64,000 nt of DNA, taken from assembly GCA_047967505.1 (NCBI GenBank), contig CM106538.1; one strand, written 5' to 3'. This document shows positions 36,150 through 48,003 of the stretch, piece after piece. This DNA comes from Dipteris shenzhenensis. Lineage: Eukaryota > Polypodiophyta > Polypodiopsida > Gleicheniales. Below the pieces are notes generated by a model. That model made no database searches. It saw only the letters and a program-made list of their open reading frames with translations, and was not told the DNA's origin. A program made the translations under genes and the position numbers. Positions within the stretch are counted from its first letter, which is position 1, and every line of letters starts with the position of its first letter.

Positions 36150-36710
36150 CCCAAGGTGAGAGCGAAGGGGAAGTCAACCTTCAGAGGCGAAGTCTAGAAT
36201 ATGGGCTATGAAAGAGAGAAAAATAGCAGACACAGGGGAGAAGATATACGCAGGAATGCTGTACTTCTTGGCTATTCCACCAATCCACCATAGCACACAG
36301 TCCTAGATGATATTAACACACCCTGCATCAGTTTTTGACTTGACCAGAAACTCCTCAAACATGTTCGCCATCTTTTCAATCGCATCTATTATACCTCTAA
36401 TGTGGTCTTCACTATTGCTACTGCTCTCCAAAGGTAATCCATCTAGCAATCCAACTAAGTGAATCGGGACGTCCTCTTGCATTTGAACACGAGAAATGTA
36501 ATGCTCAGTGCATACGAAGGTGATAGAGAGCCTAGCAAAGGCGAGTTTGTGGGACAAATCCAAGGCAGTGTTGATGTGGCCTTGAGCAGGGAATGGACAA
36601 ACGATCGATCATGTGGGCAAACTCACCCATGAGATCTGTCGATATCAATGAGCTCAAACACGGATGATAAGCAAATTTGTTGCGTTGAGTGGGGCTTCCC
36701 ATGTCGAGCT
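36150..36710 (-). pseudogene. UDP-glycosyltransferase N-terminal fragment
   Basis: The minus strand reads MGEFAHMI, a frameshift, then FPAQGHINTALDLSHKLAFA, LSITFVCTEHYISRVQ, VPIHLVGLLDGLPLESSSNS, FEEFLVKS, a TAG, and WWIGGIAKKYSIPAYIFSPV. This is the acceptor-binding N-domain of plant family-1 glycosyltransferases, including the catalytic-histidine region (AQGH) and the HLVGLLDGLP stretch. It has a frameshift, a stop and no C-domain, so it is not functional. It lies directly upstream of the convergent gene of copy A, on the same strand. Confidence 0.82.
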
Positions 36711-39370
36711 ACAAATAGGGTGAAGACAAATTTTGTATTAATATTTTGTAAAGTTTAAAACTCTCCATTTTGTAATATTTGTCTCTTTGGAATCCAACTT
36801 TATAATAACATAATATTTATCGGTATTGGAAGTTGGAATCTTAAACGGAGTTCAATATGCATTTGTGTTGGACTTTGGCATCTAATCTATCCATGTGCTC
36901 CCCAACTCATCACTTTTACAATATTTGTTGGTATTGAAAATTCGAATCCAATTTTTTGAATAGAGTTCATATGCTAAAACCTTATATGTAAAAGTGAAAT
37001 TTGCACATGTTAGTGGTATAAGTGAATGTGCATGTGCGATTCTCATGCACCCTCAAATAATTTTTTGAATCGAGTTCACATGCTAAAACCTCATGCGTAC
37101 AAGTGAACATTGCACATGTTACTGGAACAAGTGAATGTGCACATGCAATTCTCACACATGCATTCAAGATCTATTTTTCAAACCTCTTATCTATTAATAT
37201 TGTATGATTAAAAGATACTCTTTTTCTATATAAATCTAAAAAAATTTCCAAAATGTTTTCTATGATCCTCCTTCATAAATATATAGGCACTTTGCTTTTA
37301 TGCGTCACGCTAAGCTACAAGTGAATGTGCATGTGAAACTCTTGAAACTCTCATACATTCTCAAAGAATATTGCAAGTGAAGCCCAACAAAGTGCAAGGT
37401 AGAGGGGCCTATTTTTGTGCATTTAATTTTTGAACTGGGCTAAGATCTAGAGCATGGGGGGGCTTATCAAGATTATTGGAGTGATGAGGGATGGAGGAGG
37501 ATGTAAGAGTTAAATTTATCTTTGGTAGAGCTATCTAAATGCATGAACCCGAGGTGCAACTAAAGATATATTTACCCTTGGTAGAGGGCAAACCTAGAAG
37601 AGGAAATTTGTGGGCATGCGCAAATACTCAACAAGTTTGAGTAGAATATGAAGATGTAGACCTTGTTTTGAGTTTTCTAAATTTACAAGCTTACTAGTTC
37701 TTGAATGAACAAAAAAGTTTGAAGGGAGTAGATCATCTCCTAGTGTAACATTCACATATTAGGGGGGCTTTACCCAATGTGACATCCAACCCTAGCAGAG
37801 GCAAAGAAACACCACATATAGAGGGGCAATCACGTGAAGAAGTGGTGGAGCTATATAGAGATAGAAACCTAGAGAGATACAAAAAGGTGACATTGCATGT
37901 GAATTGTAGTGAGGAAGTGTGCATTCATGCATGCCAAGGCTTTTTTAAGTTCAATAAAAGTCGAATTAATTCTTTAAAATTTATTTTGTAATGGGTCAAA
38001 AGGACCTAAAAACCTGCTAACTTCCACATGGGACTTTATAAATCCCTTGTGAGACATGTATCCAATCCTACAAGGGACCCTAAACTCCAATATGGGACTT
38101 CAAATCCCTTGTCGAACATGGATCAAATCTTGTAAGAGACCCCCACATTCGTATGTGGGACTTCAAATCTCATAGGGGTCCCCAAACATGCAATTTCAAA
38201 TATCCAATTTGAAATTCAAATACTCCATCTGTGTTATTAAGTTCACTCCCATGGCTTGGGCTTCTAACCTCATATGTGGCATATTGAATACCAGGTCTAG
38301 GACTTAGAAGATTGCTTGTGGGATTTTTTCTCCCCAAAATAAAATTGCATGAGGGATATTGATTCCTCCTATATGGGGAGTCCTAAACTTGTATGTGGGA
38401 CTTCAAATTTCATGTTCAGGACGTCAAATTTTCCATGTGGGACATTGCTTTAATCCCTCAAGTGTTGTTGATTTATTTCCATAAGGGATCTAACCCTATA
38501 TTAGGGAATTTGGGAAATTTCAATAGTTTGGGAGCTTCCAATATGGTTAAGATTTGGCCACATGGTCAAATCTTAATCCCATGCTTAAAAGTAGAATTCA
38601 TCCTAACCACTAGAGATGCCCAAATTCTCTCATATAGTATTACGATCATGAGATGACACAAAAAGGATACAATACTAATAGTATGCTAGTTAGTAGTGTG
38701 TTAATAATAATGACCCCTTTGCGAGGCTAGTATTAGCAATATGTTAATAGTATGCTAGTTATAGCAGCTTACTAATAGCATGTGAGTTAGCTTTATGCTA
38801 ACAGTATGTTCACAGTACGCTAATAACATGCCAACCATATGCAACAAGATGCTAATGGTATGCTCTTCGTAGTATGCTAGCAATATGCTAGTTAGTAGTA
38901 TGCTAGTTAGTAGAATGTTAGTATTATGCTAGTTAGCAAATATCTATAGGCATATCACACATTATCTATGCTATTATGTGCATTATAACACATTATTTGA
39001 GTTATTCTCTACTATATATATATGATATTTTGTCCTATATTATGTGTATTATAGCACATTATCTATGCTATTCTTTGATATTTTGTGATATAAAACATCA
39101 TCTATGCTATGATGAGCTATATTATGTTCTATTTTGTAGTCACATTAAGTTTTTAGCATGATACAATATGCTATTCATGTTATATTCTATGTTATTCTAT
39201 GCCATTTGTATCCATAGAGTATCGATATAGAACAATCTCTATAGTATGCATTAATCACATTAACTTTTCAACATGTGCAAATTCACTACTATGACATAGT
39301 ATGCTATTTATGCTATAAACTATGTAATTTTGTGCTATTTTTAACCATATAGCACAATCTCTATGAAATG
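36711..39370. other. no gene; degenerate short repeats
   Basis: A unit of about 109 bases is repeated at 36948-37056 and 37057-37165 (GAGTTCA.ATGCTAAAACCT, AAGTGAATGTGCA). At 38010-38450 the phrase TATGGGACTTCAAAT recurs at irregular spacing. At 38670-38950 TAGTATGCTAGTTAG recurs, and at 38960-39370 CACATTATCTATGCTATT recurs. This looks like old satellite-like or slippage-derived DNA next to element D. Confidence 0.6.
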
Positions 39371-39823
39371 CCGTTAGGGGAGAAATGGGGTCTCAAAATG
39401 GCCTCCAATTAGTATTTCCTAATTTCAAGGGATTAGAGAGTGATTTGAGGTGTACTAATGAGAGTGCTAGAAGGTGTCGAGCAATGGTATGTTGAGATGG
39501 AGGGTGGGTGAGCCTTCAGAGAGCCCCCATTGGTTTCTCCTCTTGCACTAGGGACCACCCAAACCATCCCCCCCCTCTTAACCCATGTTTGACCCTCCTA
39601 CCAGGTGCACCTCCCCTACATGAGCCCAAAATTGCCTTCAATGGGATGGTAGGGCCCTTCTGGCAAATTTTCCTTCTCCCCTCCCTCTTTCTAGGGCCTC
39701 TGGCCCCCACTGTTCTAGTCCAGCTTGCCAAACCACTCCATCCAAACCGAATCCCATGCATTTTTCCTCTTCCTCCTCTTTCTCTGCTTCCTCCTGCTCT
39801 AGCCTACTTGCTGCAACTCCCCT

Positions 39824-39883
<60 letters not shown>

Positions 39884-39885
<2 letters not shown>

Positions 39886-40090
39886 GTGCCTCTGTTGGAG
39901 CTGCTCTATCCCTCTCCTTCTCCCTCTCCTGTGCCTCTGTTGCTGCTACTCTGTCCCTCTCCTTCTCCCTCTTTTGTTCCTCTATTGGAGCTGCTCTGTC
40001 CCTCTCCTTCTCCCTCTCCTGTGCCTCTATTGCTGCTGCTCTATCCCTCTCCTTCTCCCTCTTTTGCGCCTCTGTTGGAGCTGCATTGCC
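39884..40090 (+). repeat. 45-bp minisatellite with alternating subtypes
   Basis: Four full units and a part (39884, 39929, 39974, 40019, 40064) with two subtypes in strict alternation, one with TTGGAGCTGCT and one with TTGCTGCT. The effective period is therefore 90 bp. It translates as a 15-residue repeat PVPLLELLYPSPSPS, but being 5' of the transposase it is probably untranslated. Confidence 0.9.
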
Positions 40091-40113
40091 CTATGTAGGA
40101 GTCCCATTCTTGC

Positions 40114-41128
40114 TTGTGGCAACGATTACATTTAAGCTTGTGGCGTGAAGCAATGTTAGAAAACCAACATAGATACCAAACATTTTATCGCATGGGATAT
40201 GATAGTTTTCATTTGTTGAAGTCTCAAATAGAGCCCTATTTACCATCGGTTGATACCGAATGCTTTGTTAGAAGTCCAATCTCTAGTGATCTAGCACTTG
40301 CATGTGTCTTATGGCGCTTTGCCCATGGACACTCTGCAAGGGTGATTGTTGAAATATTTGCCTTAGAATGCAGCACAATAAGAAAATATACGGAATCCAT
40401 AGTGAACATTCTATGTTCCAAACGAATGTTGGTGAAGCATGGCATTACCATTCCATCAGGTATTCACCTATGTAGAATTATATATGAGTTTGAAGCTATA
40501 ACATCTTTGCCCAACATGTGTGGTGCAATAGAGGGATCACACATTCGTTTACATTGGCTTCCTGATGAATATGATACACCCTCACACTACATGAATAGGC
40601 ATGGTTTTTCGAGTATATTGCTACACGGCATAGTTGACTCACGAAAAACCTTCTGGAGTCTTGTCTGCAATGCTCCTGGTGGTGTACATGATTCAACACA
40701 TTTCAAAGGGTCAACTGTGTATGATAAGTTGGTTAGAAAAGAGGTGTTGAAAGAGCCAATGCTCCAAATACAAGGTGAAATTATTCAACCTTACACTGTA
40801 GCAAGTTTCTGCCTATAAGGCAGAAGCATTTGTGCTAAAGGCTTTTAGGGCGAGAGGTGGGTTATACCATGAGGAGAAGGTATTGTTTAGCAAGGGTAGA
40901 GTTGTTATAGAGAATGCATTCGGCATGTTGAAAAATAGGTGGCGTATTCTTAGGGAGGTTAATGCCCACATATGCTTAGCACCTTACATCGCAGTAGCGT
41001 GTTGTGTGTTACATAACTTTGTAACCAAGCGTGGGGAGGTTGATCTAACAGATTGTGTAGACCCATATCCAAACGATAGGGAGGGTGCACGGGAGGTACA
41101 TGGAATGCGTATCGTTGCAGGAACTTGA
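40114..41128 (+). pseudogene. PIF/Harbinger transposase (DDE_Tnp_4), frameshifted
   Basis: 40114-40818 encodes the N-terminal half: YRMGYDSFHLLKSQIEPYLP, LALACVLWRFAHGHSARVI, then GAIEGSHIRLHWLPDEYDTP and the GGVHDSTHFKGS block. After a frameshift near 40818, 40832-41128 gives AEAFVLKAFRARGG, RVVIENAFGMLKNRWRILRE and CCVLHNF. The three catalytic positions are therefore E (normally D, in GAIDGTH), D in VHDS and E in VIENAFG. The glycine-acid-lid part between the halves is shortened. The first catalytic substitution and the frameshift argue that this copy is inactive, though one base change could explain each. Confidence 0.9.
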
Positions 41129-41476
41129 ATGCGAGGAGCTCTATTCAGAGATCTCATGTCTAGGGCTTCAGGGGTGGTAGTAGGCATCGATGTTGCGGTC
41201 GATAGTGAGGGGGAAGAAGAAGAGGATGTGGGTGATGATGTTATGACTGATGATGACTAAAGTTTATCGACTTGAAAATGTATGTATCATCGTCATATAG
41301 GTTCGAGTTGCGATGACGTCTTCGACTAATTGAGGTTAGTATTTGTCTGCTTTACATGTCGATTGCTTGTGTTGTTTGCTTGAGCATACATTGTTTGCAT
41401 TGACTTGAGGTATGTTTTCTTTTATAAAAAAAAGAAATTTGCATGGTCATGTGTGTGGTCCTTTGTTGTGTGTGTG

Positions 41477-41590
41477 GCCTACCTAAGCAGAGTGTTTGCA
41501 TGTTTGCATGTGGTTTGCATATCTGCTTGTTTGCTTGTTTGTAGCTTAGGTAGGCAAGGCCTCATGGTCGGGGTTCAATTCCCCTAAGGT
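41477..41590 (+). ncRNA. tRNA-like Pol III promoter, possible SINE head
   Basis: TAGCTTAGGTAGG at 41542-41554 fits an A box. GGTTCAATTCC at 41572-41582 fits a B box, set in a perfect T-arm (GGGG, seven-base loop TTCAATT, CCCC). No anticodon arm is present, so it is not a functional tRNA. The segment GCCTACCTAAGC at 41477-41488 is the exact complement of 41544-41555. A tRNA-derived SINE is the best reading; the body and end are not defined. Confidence 0.5.
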
Positions 41591-41724
41591 CATAAGATTT
41601 GTTGTATAAGTGGGGCTATTCAAATTGTAAGTGTGTGTGTAGTATATACTATAAGGTTTTGTTTTCTTTCATGTAAATTATGGTTTTGTAAGATTTTGTA
41701 GATTATGGTCATACCCTATTGGAT

Positions 41725-41945
41725 TTCTTAAGGGACATGTGCCCGTGAAACCGTTAGGATTTCCGGTGGGATCCTACACACATGTGCTTACCTGCCAGCA
41801 TACTATTGGATCATGTGCCCGAAAATCCGATAAGGTCCGGCAAACTTCCAGCAAACATGTGCCCTCAACTCCGATAGCATCAGATAGGCAACAGGTCTAA
41901 CGGAATGCAATCTCCGGCTTACATGTGCCCAACCTATCTGCTACT
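41725..41945 (+). repeat. recurrent ACATGTGCCC motif
   Basis: CATGTGCCC occurs at about 41728, 41815, 41857 and 41924, and CATGTGC once more near 41782. The intervals have a related CCGAT/CCGTTAGGAT core. It is a degenerate repeat running into the UGT fragment. Confidence 0.7.
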
Positions 41946-42830
41946 GACGTTTCTGCTACATCTGATCTGTTTAATTTACCGGGCTTTCCGTCCCTTCATG
42001 CCTCGGAGCTTCCCGAGATGGCATGGGACCCAAATCCACTGTGCTCGTTCGAGTTTATGATCCGACTTGGATCGTCTCTCAGTGATGCAACAGGGGCGCT
42101 GATAAACACGATCTATGAGCTGGAGCAGGAAACCATCGAAAGTCTGAGACGCGGTGCAAAGGCGCTGGATATCAGAGCTATCGGGCCACTTCTGCCATTC
42201 GACACCAAAACCGAGTCCGACAACGAGAAAGTGAGCGAATCCGACCAAGAGTGCTTAAAGTGGCTGGACAAGCAACCGGACTCGTGAGTTCTGTACGTAG
42301 CATTCGGAACCGTTGCAAGCATGGGTGCGGAGCAAATGCGGGAGCTGGCGATGGAGCTAGAGGCGAGCCAGCATCGCTTCATGTGGGTGGTGAGGATACC
42401 GACGACGGATGATTTGGAGGGGGATGTGAAGAGGGTGGTACCGGAAGGATTTGAGGAGAGGACGGAGGGGAGGGGGGTGGTGGTGAGGGGGGGGGCGCCG
42501 CAGAGGAGGGTGCTGGTGCACAGGGCGACGGGGGGGTTCATGACGCATTGCGGGTGGATTTCGACGCTAGAGAGTGTGTGCGCGGGGTTGCCGAGACTGT
42601 GTTGGCGGATGTTGGGGGATCAGGGATTGAACAGCAAGCTGTTGGTGGAGGTGATGAGGGTGGGGAAGGCGATGATCGCTCTTGTGAGGAGTGAGGAGAT
42701 GGCCGGATCACCCCCACGGTACCCTCCTTCGGAACAACGCCCTCCACCTTCGAGACGTTGTCACACGAGGCTCCTCCCACTTCCAAAGCTTCCTCAATGA
42801 CATGCTCCTCCCCTCACTCCTAGTATTGTT
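41925..42830 (+). pseudogene. UDP-glycosyltransferase C-terminal fragment with damaged PSPG box
   Basis: The frame starts within the mid-region (LFNLPGFPSLHASELPEM), continues ALINTIYELEQETIESLR and CLKWLDKQPDS, and hits TGA at 42285 exactly before VLYVAFGTVASMGAEQMREL. The PSPG donor-binding box spans about 42495-42630. GAPQRRVLVH replaces the usual WAPQ start, FMTHCGWISTLESVCAGLP has Ile for the conserved Asn, and GDQ replaces the usual ADQ-type end. A frameshift near 42700 separates ALHLRDVVTRGSSHFQSFLN, the normal C-terminal helix. The segment 42300-42700 is much more GC-rich than its surroundings. With the N-half at 36150-36710 on the other strand, it could be a split gene. Confidence 0.87.
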
Positions 42831-44850
42831 CAAGATCTTTGTTACTACATTGTTTTGCTCCTTCAAGCTCTTTGTAACTACTATAAGCATTCCTTTGTAC
42901 TTCCATGGTGTAATGGATGTTCATTTCCCCTTTCAAAGTGAAATCTTGTAATGGAGAAAATTGTTATTTCCGATTGTCAAGAATAATAATAAATGATGTT
43001 CACATGCTCGAGTACATAATATAAGGTTTGATGCCAATGCTCTATCAATGCTCCTATGAGTCTCTATAATCTTGAGGTCCTTCATCCAAACACCAACATC
43101 ACACACCTTTAGATCCTTGTTATCTGAGGTAGTGGAAATCTATCCCTAGATTTGGTATACTATGTTAAGCCTAGACTCAGTGGAAAAGGCATCCTCATCT
43201 TTGTCATCTCCCTCTTCTTATGACGTCGTCTAATAATCAGGCTCCCTCTATCAATTCATCACCTATTCTAGCTTCCTTGATAACTTGCCCCTTGATAATG
43301 TGACATGTCTTTGATCTAAGGACACTCATCTTTGGTTGTCTTAAATTTTAAAGGAGGGTTCTTATTTATGAGAACATAGCCTCTAGATTTTACTTGAAGC
43401 TTCAAGTTTTAGGAAGTGGCTTTTAGATTCAGGGCTACATAGAGAATAGTTGGATCTAGGCTTGATACTCAATCATCACTTAGTATTGAATTTGAGAAGA
43501 TGTGCTCAGATTTGAACCTCGATCATTGTCCGATTTGAGCTCTTTATACCAATTCCCAGTAAATGGCGAATCTATGAAATGTCATCTTACAAGGTTTTGC
43601 ATATTGTTCATAGTCTTGGGTACTAGATCAATAACCACCCCCTCAACTTTAGCAACTTCAAAATAAGACTGAGTTATGATAATTACCTTGGACACATGGT
43701 GAAGCACTACCAATTTCAAGTTATGAATTCGTCCACCTAGTGGGCAAAGCCAATTCTTGATAAGAGACATAAGACATAAAGGAGACATAAAGGCCGAGTA
43801 AGTGATCTTTTTGAACTAGAAATAGCCAAATGTATACCAGAGTAAGACATAGAGTGTAAACCACACCTATAGCACACTCTATGGATGCCTCCACAGTTGC
43901 AGAGTCCTTCTTTCTTATTGATAAATATATATATATCTACTTTTTCAAGCTTCGCATGAAAAGCTTGATGACGTGGGGACCTTGAGGGTTGGACCTTGAG
44001 TGTAATGCTGCTCTAACTTTGTCGCACCTTGTTCACCCTATATGCACAATCATCATTGGACCTTGCTCTAGTGGGTGTTGCCATTGGGATGTGCCCTCTA
44101 ATCCTTGAGCAGTGTAGGTTTTCTAACTTTGTAGTAGGATGTCACATTCAATGTGAATCCCATAGTGTGTGCTCCTAAGTTAGCAGTTAAGAAACTTGGG
44201 TCTGAAGTGGTCAAAATAGTTTGGGCTTCCAACTTTGCAGCAGGATGTTACATTCAATGTGTCATTGGATCCAAGCCTCTGACCATGCACCAAATCTTGA
44301 TTTGAAAAGCGAATGCCAACTCTTGGTCTTGTATGTGACTTTTGAAGTTGGATTGGAAGGATTAACCAATATATTTGGGCTTAGATTGTACCATGGATCT
44401 GCATCTTGAGATGTCCCAGCAGTACCTCTGCATGGCTTCTTGCAACTAGGTTCAAAGGGTCATTTCCCCCTTTATTTTGATGGAGCATTGTGCCCTAGGC
44501 TTCATGTTGGTTGTTCATTCTTTCACTGACTTTTTTGTGGAATTTAATAGGACCTTATAGCCTACTTTAGCCCCTTTTCACTGAGTTTTATTAGGAGGCT
44601 AAATGTTTTTTTATTTGAGCTCCCTTACTTTTCCCTTTCCCCTTTCTTTTTATGTTTCTTGTTTATGATTCTAGATGGCGGTGAGCCTTGGTTTGGCAAG
44701 AGGTGCTCAAATGGTAGCTCCTTCAACTCCCTTAACCATCAAGAGCCTTAATTTCTTTAGACAACAAAGACAAGTGTAGATTGCCATCTAGTCCCTTTAG
44801 GACAAAGCCTTGGTGGGTTGGATAGTTGGGCTTACACCTACTAGGCTTCA
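42831..44850. other. no gene seen
   Basis: About 2 kb with only short frames and no recognised repeat. Confidence 0.45.
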
Positions 44851-45004
44851 TTAGGGGAGAATCGGGGTCTCAAAAGGGCCTCGTAAGGAATGGATTAGAG
44901 AATGCTTAACGAGCTAATGCAAGGGGCTTGGAGGGTCCCAAGGAGGCCTAACTAGCCCAACCTAGGTGGGCTAAGCCCACAATTGAGCCCACCTCTCCCC
45001 CCAT

Positions 45005-45600
45005 CAATTAGGGGAGGGGGCCACTTTTTAAAGTTGCTTAGACAAGGTCAAATGGATGAGCTTTATTATGAGAGATTCATGAAAACATTGGGAGAATTTA
45101 CATCATTGATGGTAGAAGCATGGGGGGAGTCATATATTACACATTACATGGTAATCCTCCTTAGGTTGAAATTTTGTGCATTAACCTTGGGTCAGTTTAT
45201 GTTTCTAATACGATGTTTTTCTTTATAGCATATCATTTATGCACATGCACCATGGTTTGTGAGCAATGGGGGCCTCTGTCCATTTGGAATACTCAAGGCA
45301 TGGGGAAATTACACTAGAGAGAAAAGGCAACCTACTTCAAGAATACAAGGCATGGGGGTGGTATTGTGTAAAGCAATGCACAAAATGTTCGACTAGTTTT
45401 ATAGATGTCTAGAGGTCAAGACTCTCAAGCGTGACAAAGTAGAGGTCTCAAATCTTGCAAAATAATTAAGGATGTCAAGAAGACAAGGGAATGAGCTACT
45501 TGGAAGTCCTCCATAGGACAATCAAGGGGTTGCACTGTGGTTACAATGTAGAGTCAAACAGGGAAGGTGCTGGGTCCTAAGAGAATCCCAAATGTAAAAT
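45005..45600 (+). pseudogene. transposase-like gene 3' part, copy C
   Basis: Corresponds to the last two exons in A: MDELYYERFMKTLGEFTSLM, then after an intron (45150-45230) IYAHAPWFVS and SIWNTQGMGK. Several stops follow. The 3' end of the gene fades at about 45600. Confidence 0.75.
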
Positions 45601-45804
45601 GTTTGATGAATAAAGGTAATACTATTTCAAGTCAATCTCAGATTCCAAAGTTCACAAATTTTTTTGGAAATTGCAGAGTTGCATGTGCATGTATGACATG
45701 GCGAGGTGGAGGGTTGGGTGGGGTGGCTGGGGGTGAAGAGCTAGCATTAGTAAACGGGCGACAAAAAGGGGGGGGAACCTGACAATTCTTAATTTAAACT
45801 GGAC

Positions 45805-45863
45805 TATAAATAAAAACGCTAAAGTGCTTTAAAAAGACTATATAAAGCATTTCAAAACCCTAA
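45805..45863 (+). promoter_or_regulatory. TATA boxes and telo-box before the H3-like start
   Basis: TATAAATAA at 45805-45813 and TATATAAAG at 45839-45847 are followed by AAACCCTAA at 45855-45863, fifteen bases before the ATG at 45878. Telo-box motifs with nearby TATA elements are common in plant histone and translation-related gene promoters. The promoter role is inferred from position. Confidence 0.5.
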
Positions 45864-46854
45864 AATGCCACATTTCTATGGCACGAGTTAAACAAACTGC
45901 TAAACCAATTGGATGCTGTTTAGATGCCACCCACTCTTCTCCTCACAAGTCCATTGCTTGCAAACATACTTTGAGCCCCAGTGGCCAAGAAGGTGATGAA
46001 GGCTATTCTCATCGACAAAAGTCCCGGCAATGCGAGTCCCCACCATTTGACTCTCATAGGGGACTCCAGCACCACCTAGGATCTTAGCACGATTAGGGAT
46101 CCCAGCACGATGAGGGGCCCTCTCAATCCTTCCACACAACCAACCGTGGAAGTAGAGAGGTCTCCCAAGAGGTTTAAAATAGTCCAAAAAATCCTGATCG
46201 ACTGCAAACCACTGTCAGTCCCCTCCCTCCTCCGTGGGGTCTTGGCATGGAGCATTTAGACTAACAAGGGGAGCAACAAGGGAGAAGCCACTAGAATATG
46301 GAGAAGCTAAATGGGGCACAACAGAAGGAAGTATTTGGTGGGCTCACATGTATTATGAACTTTGGCCCCAATCCTCCAACCAAGCAGAACGCACAGAAGA
46401 GCGTCCTCAACCCTCTATGCCTTGAGATTGTCACATGTGAGGAGCCCCTGGTCGAGTTGAGCAAGAGCCTCATCTTGACTCATAGCCTTAGCCAAAGTGA
46501 AGGAAGACAATGACAAAGAAGGCCCCAAGGTGTAAGAGGCCACCTAGACACACCCATCAGACACAAGAAGAGGACTCTAAAGACGAGGTTGCAAGGAAGG
46601 AGAGACGGAAGAAGTTTGAAGTAGACAAGCAGCCATGGAGCCATGTCCAAAGGCTGGTGCAGAACCCTCCAAAGATTAAGAGGTGCAAGAAGTCAGGAGT
46701 GAAGGCACTTCAAGAGATCCCCAAGTTCCAGACCATTGTGGACAATTTCATTCCGTGTGTGCCCTTCCAACGTAATATCAACAATACAAGGATGATGTTG
46801 GTTTCACTTTAGGCACTATGGGAGCAATTCAAGAGGAAATGGAGCAGATGACAG

Positions 46855-47120
46855 CATTGGAACTTAGGGAGAGAGGAGAGCTTCATCATGGAGGTGAGTG
46901 AGAACACATGAAATATTCAAATGGGTGTTCTATTCATTGTGAAGTCCCTCTTTTATAGAAATGGAGAGAGGGTGTCCTAAATCAATGGCACCTCTTCTAC
47001 ATCAATGGAGGTAGCTCCTAAATCATAGGAACTCCACAATCATAGGCAACACCCCATGTGGGGGCCTTTGCATTACATCATCACCTGTGTCATGGTCTAT
47101 GGCACTAAGTGTGCCTCTTC

Positions 47121-47167
<47 letters not shown>

Positions 47168-47231
47168 CCATATGACTACTAGTGGATGCACACATTCACC
47201 TAGCAAGCCCTTGATCACATATATCCCAACA
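46855..47231 (-). repeat. 3' LTR of the H3-splitting element
   Basis: 377 bp, ending ATATCCCAACA, with a long CA microsatellite at 47124-47167. It is the downstream LTR because the element reads on the minus strand. Confidence 0.92.
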
Positions 47232-47739
47232 TACCTCCCCTCAAGGGTTTTCCTCTTGCTATGTCAAGGATTCATCTAGTCACATAGTTTCTTATGCCAT
47301 CTCATGGTGGTAAACGATAAATCTATGGCTAGGATCTCATGCTAGCAAAGGTGCCCAAGGGTCAAGGTTTACAAAAATGGGATAGACCCCCCCCCAAATG
47401 GTTATCTCTCTTGCATGTACAAGGACTAATCATAAGCCTTTGTGTGGACCTAATTTCTCATGTTTGCAAGAGGTACCATGGGAGCAAACACACATCACAT
47501 GGAAAATATCATATGGTGACCAGAGGTGATTTACAAAATACAAAACACATAACATTCTTTTTGGAGTACTATTCCAGGCAGAGAACCTCAAAAATTGACC
47601 AAGTGATGATAAATACAATTCAAAAGACAAAGTGCTCAAAAGGCAAAGTCTTTACCTTCTACCAGAAAGTTTGATTCCTCATTTGTTGATGGAGTCTTTC
47701 CTTCGGCAATATTTTCTTTGTTGTTGATGCAGCTCTTCT

Positions 47740-48003
47740 TCACATGAAATGCTTCATTCTCTTGGGATTCATTCCTCTCCTTTTTAGGTAATACTCCATA
47801 GTATGATTGGGTACTCCACAGAAGGCACATATCTTTTTCTTGGTGTTCACCTTGATATATTCACCATTACAAGGCTTTACTCTCATTCTAGGCTTCTTTT
47901 GGAATGCTTTCCTCTGAGATACATAATCAATGTTAGAGGAACAATATGATGAAGGCATATTGGGAAGGTCTAGTCCCTTATAAAGAAGTCTCCTTCTCCA
48001 CAA
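47740..48003 (-). pseudogene. gag zinc-knuckle remnant
   Basis: The minus frame contains KICAFCGVPNHTMEYYLKR. This fits the CX2CX4HX4C knuckle of retroelement gag except that the last Cys is Tyr. It binds RNA in active elements; the substitution suggests loss of function here. Confidence 0.7.

Larger units (their letters stand above)
39377..41270 (+). mobile_element. element D: PIF/Harbinger transposon
   Basis: It opens with TTA then GGGGAGAAATGGGGTCTC, the same terminus as A, B and C, followed by a CT-rich leader (39750-40090) and a transposase gene. TTA target duplications are typical of PIF/Harbinger. The complementary right terminus was not found, so the end is set at the end of the transposase tail. 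No Myb/SANT partner gene was seen. Confidence 0.75.

Noticed and set aside
38670-39160. CRISPR-like array
   Set aside because: The repeats are degenerate, irregularly spaced and lack unique spacers; eukaryotic context.
39508-40148. Ser/Leu-rich frames before the Harbinger transposase
   Set aside because: CT microsatellite and 45-bp minisatellite, not protein-coding.
41541-41590. Functional tRNA gene
   Set aside because: A- and B-box-like sequences and a T-arm, but no anticodon arm or acceptor stem.
45878-46087. Complete small H3 N-terminal protein
   Set aside because: Only the first dozen residues resemble H3; the rest does not match and ends in a stop, so it is the broken start of the larger gene.
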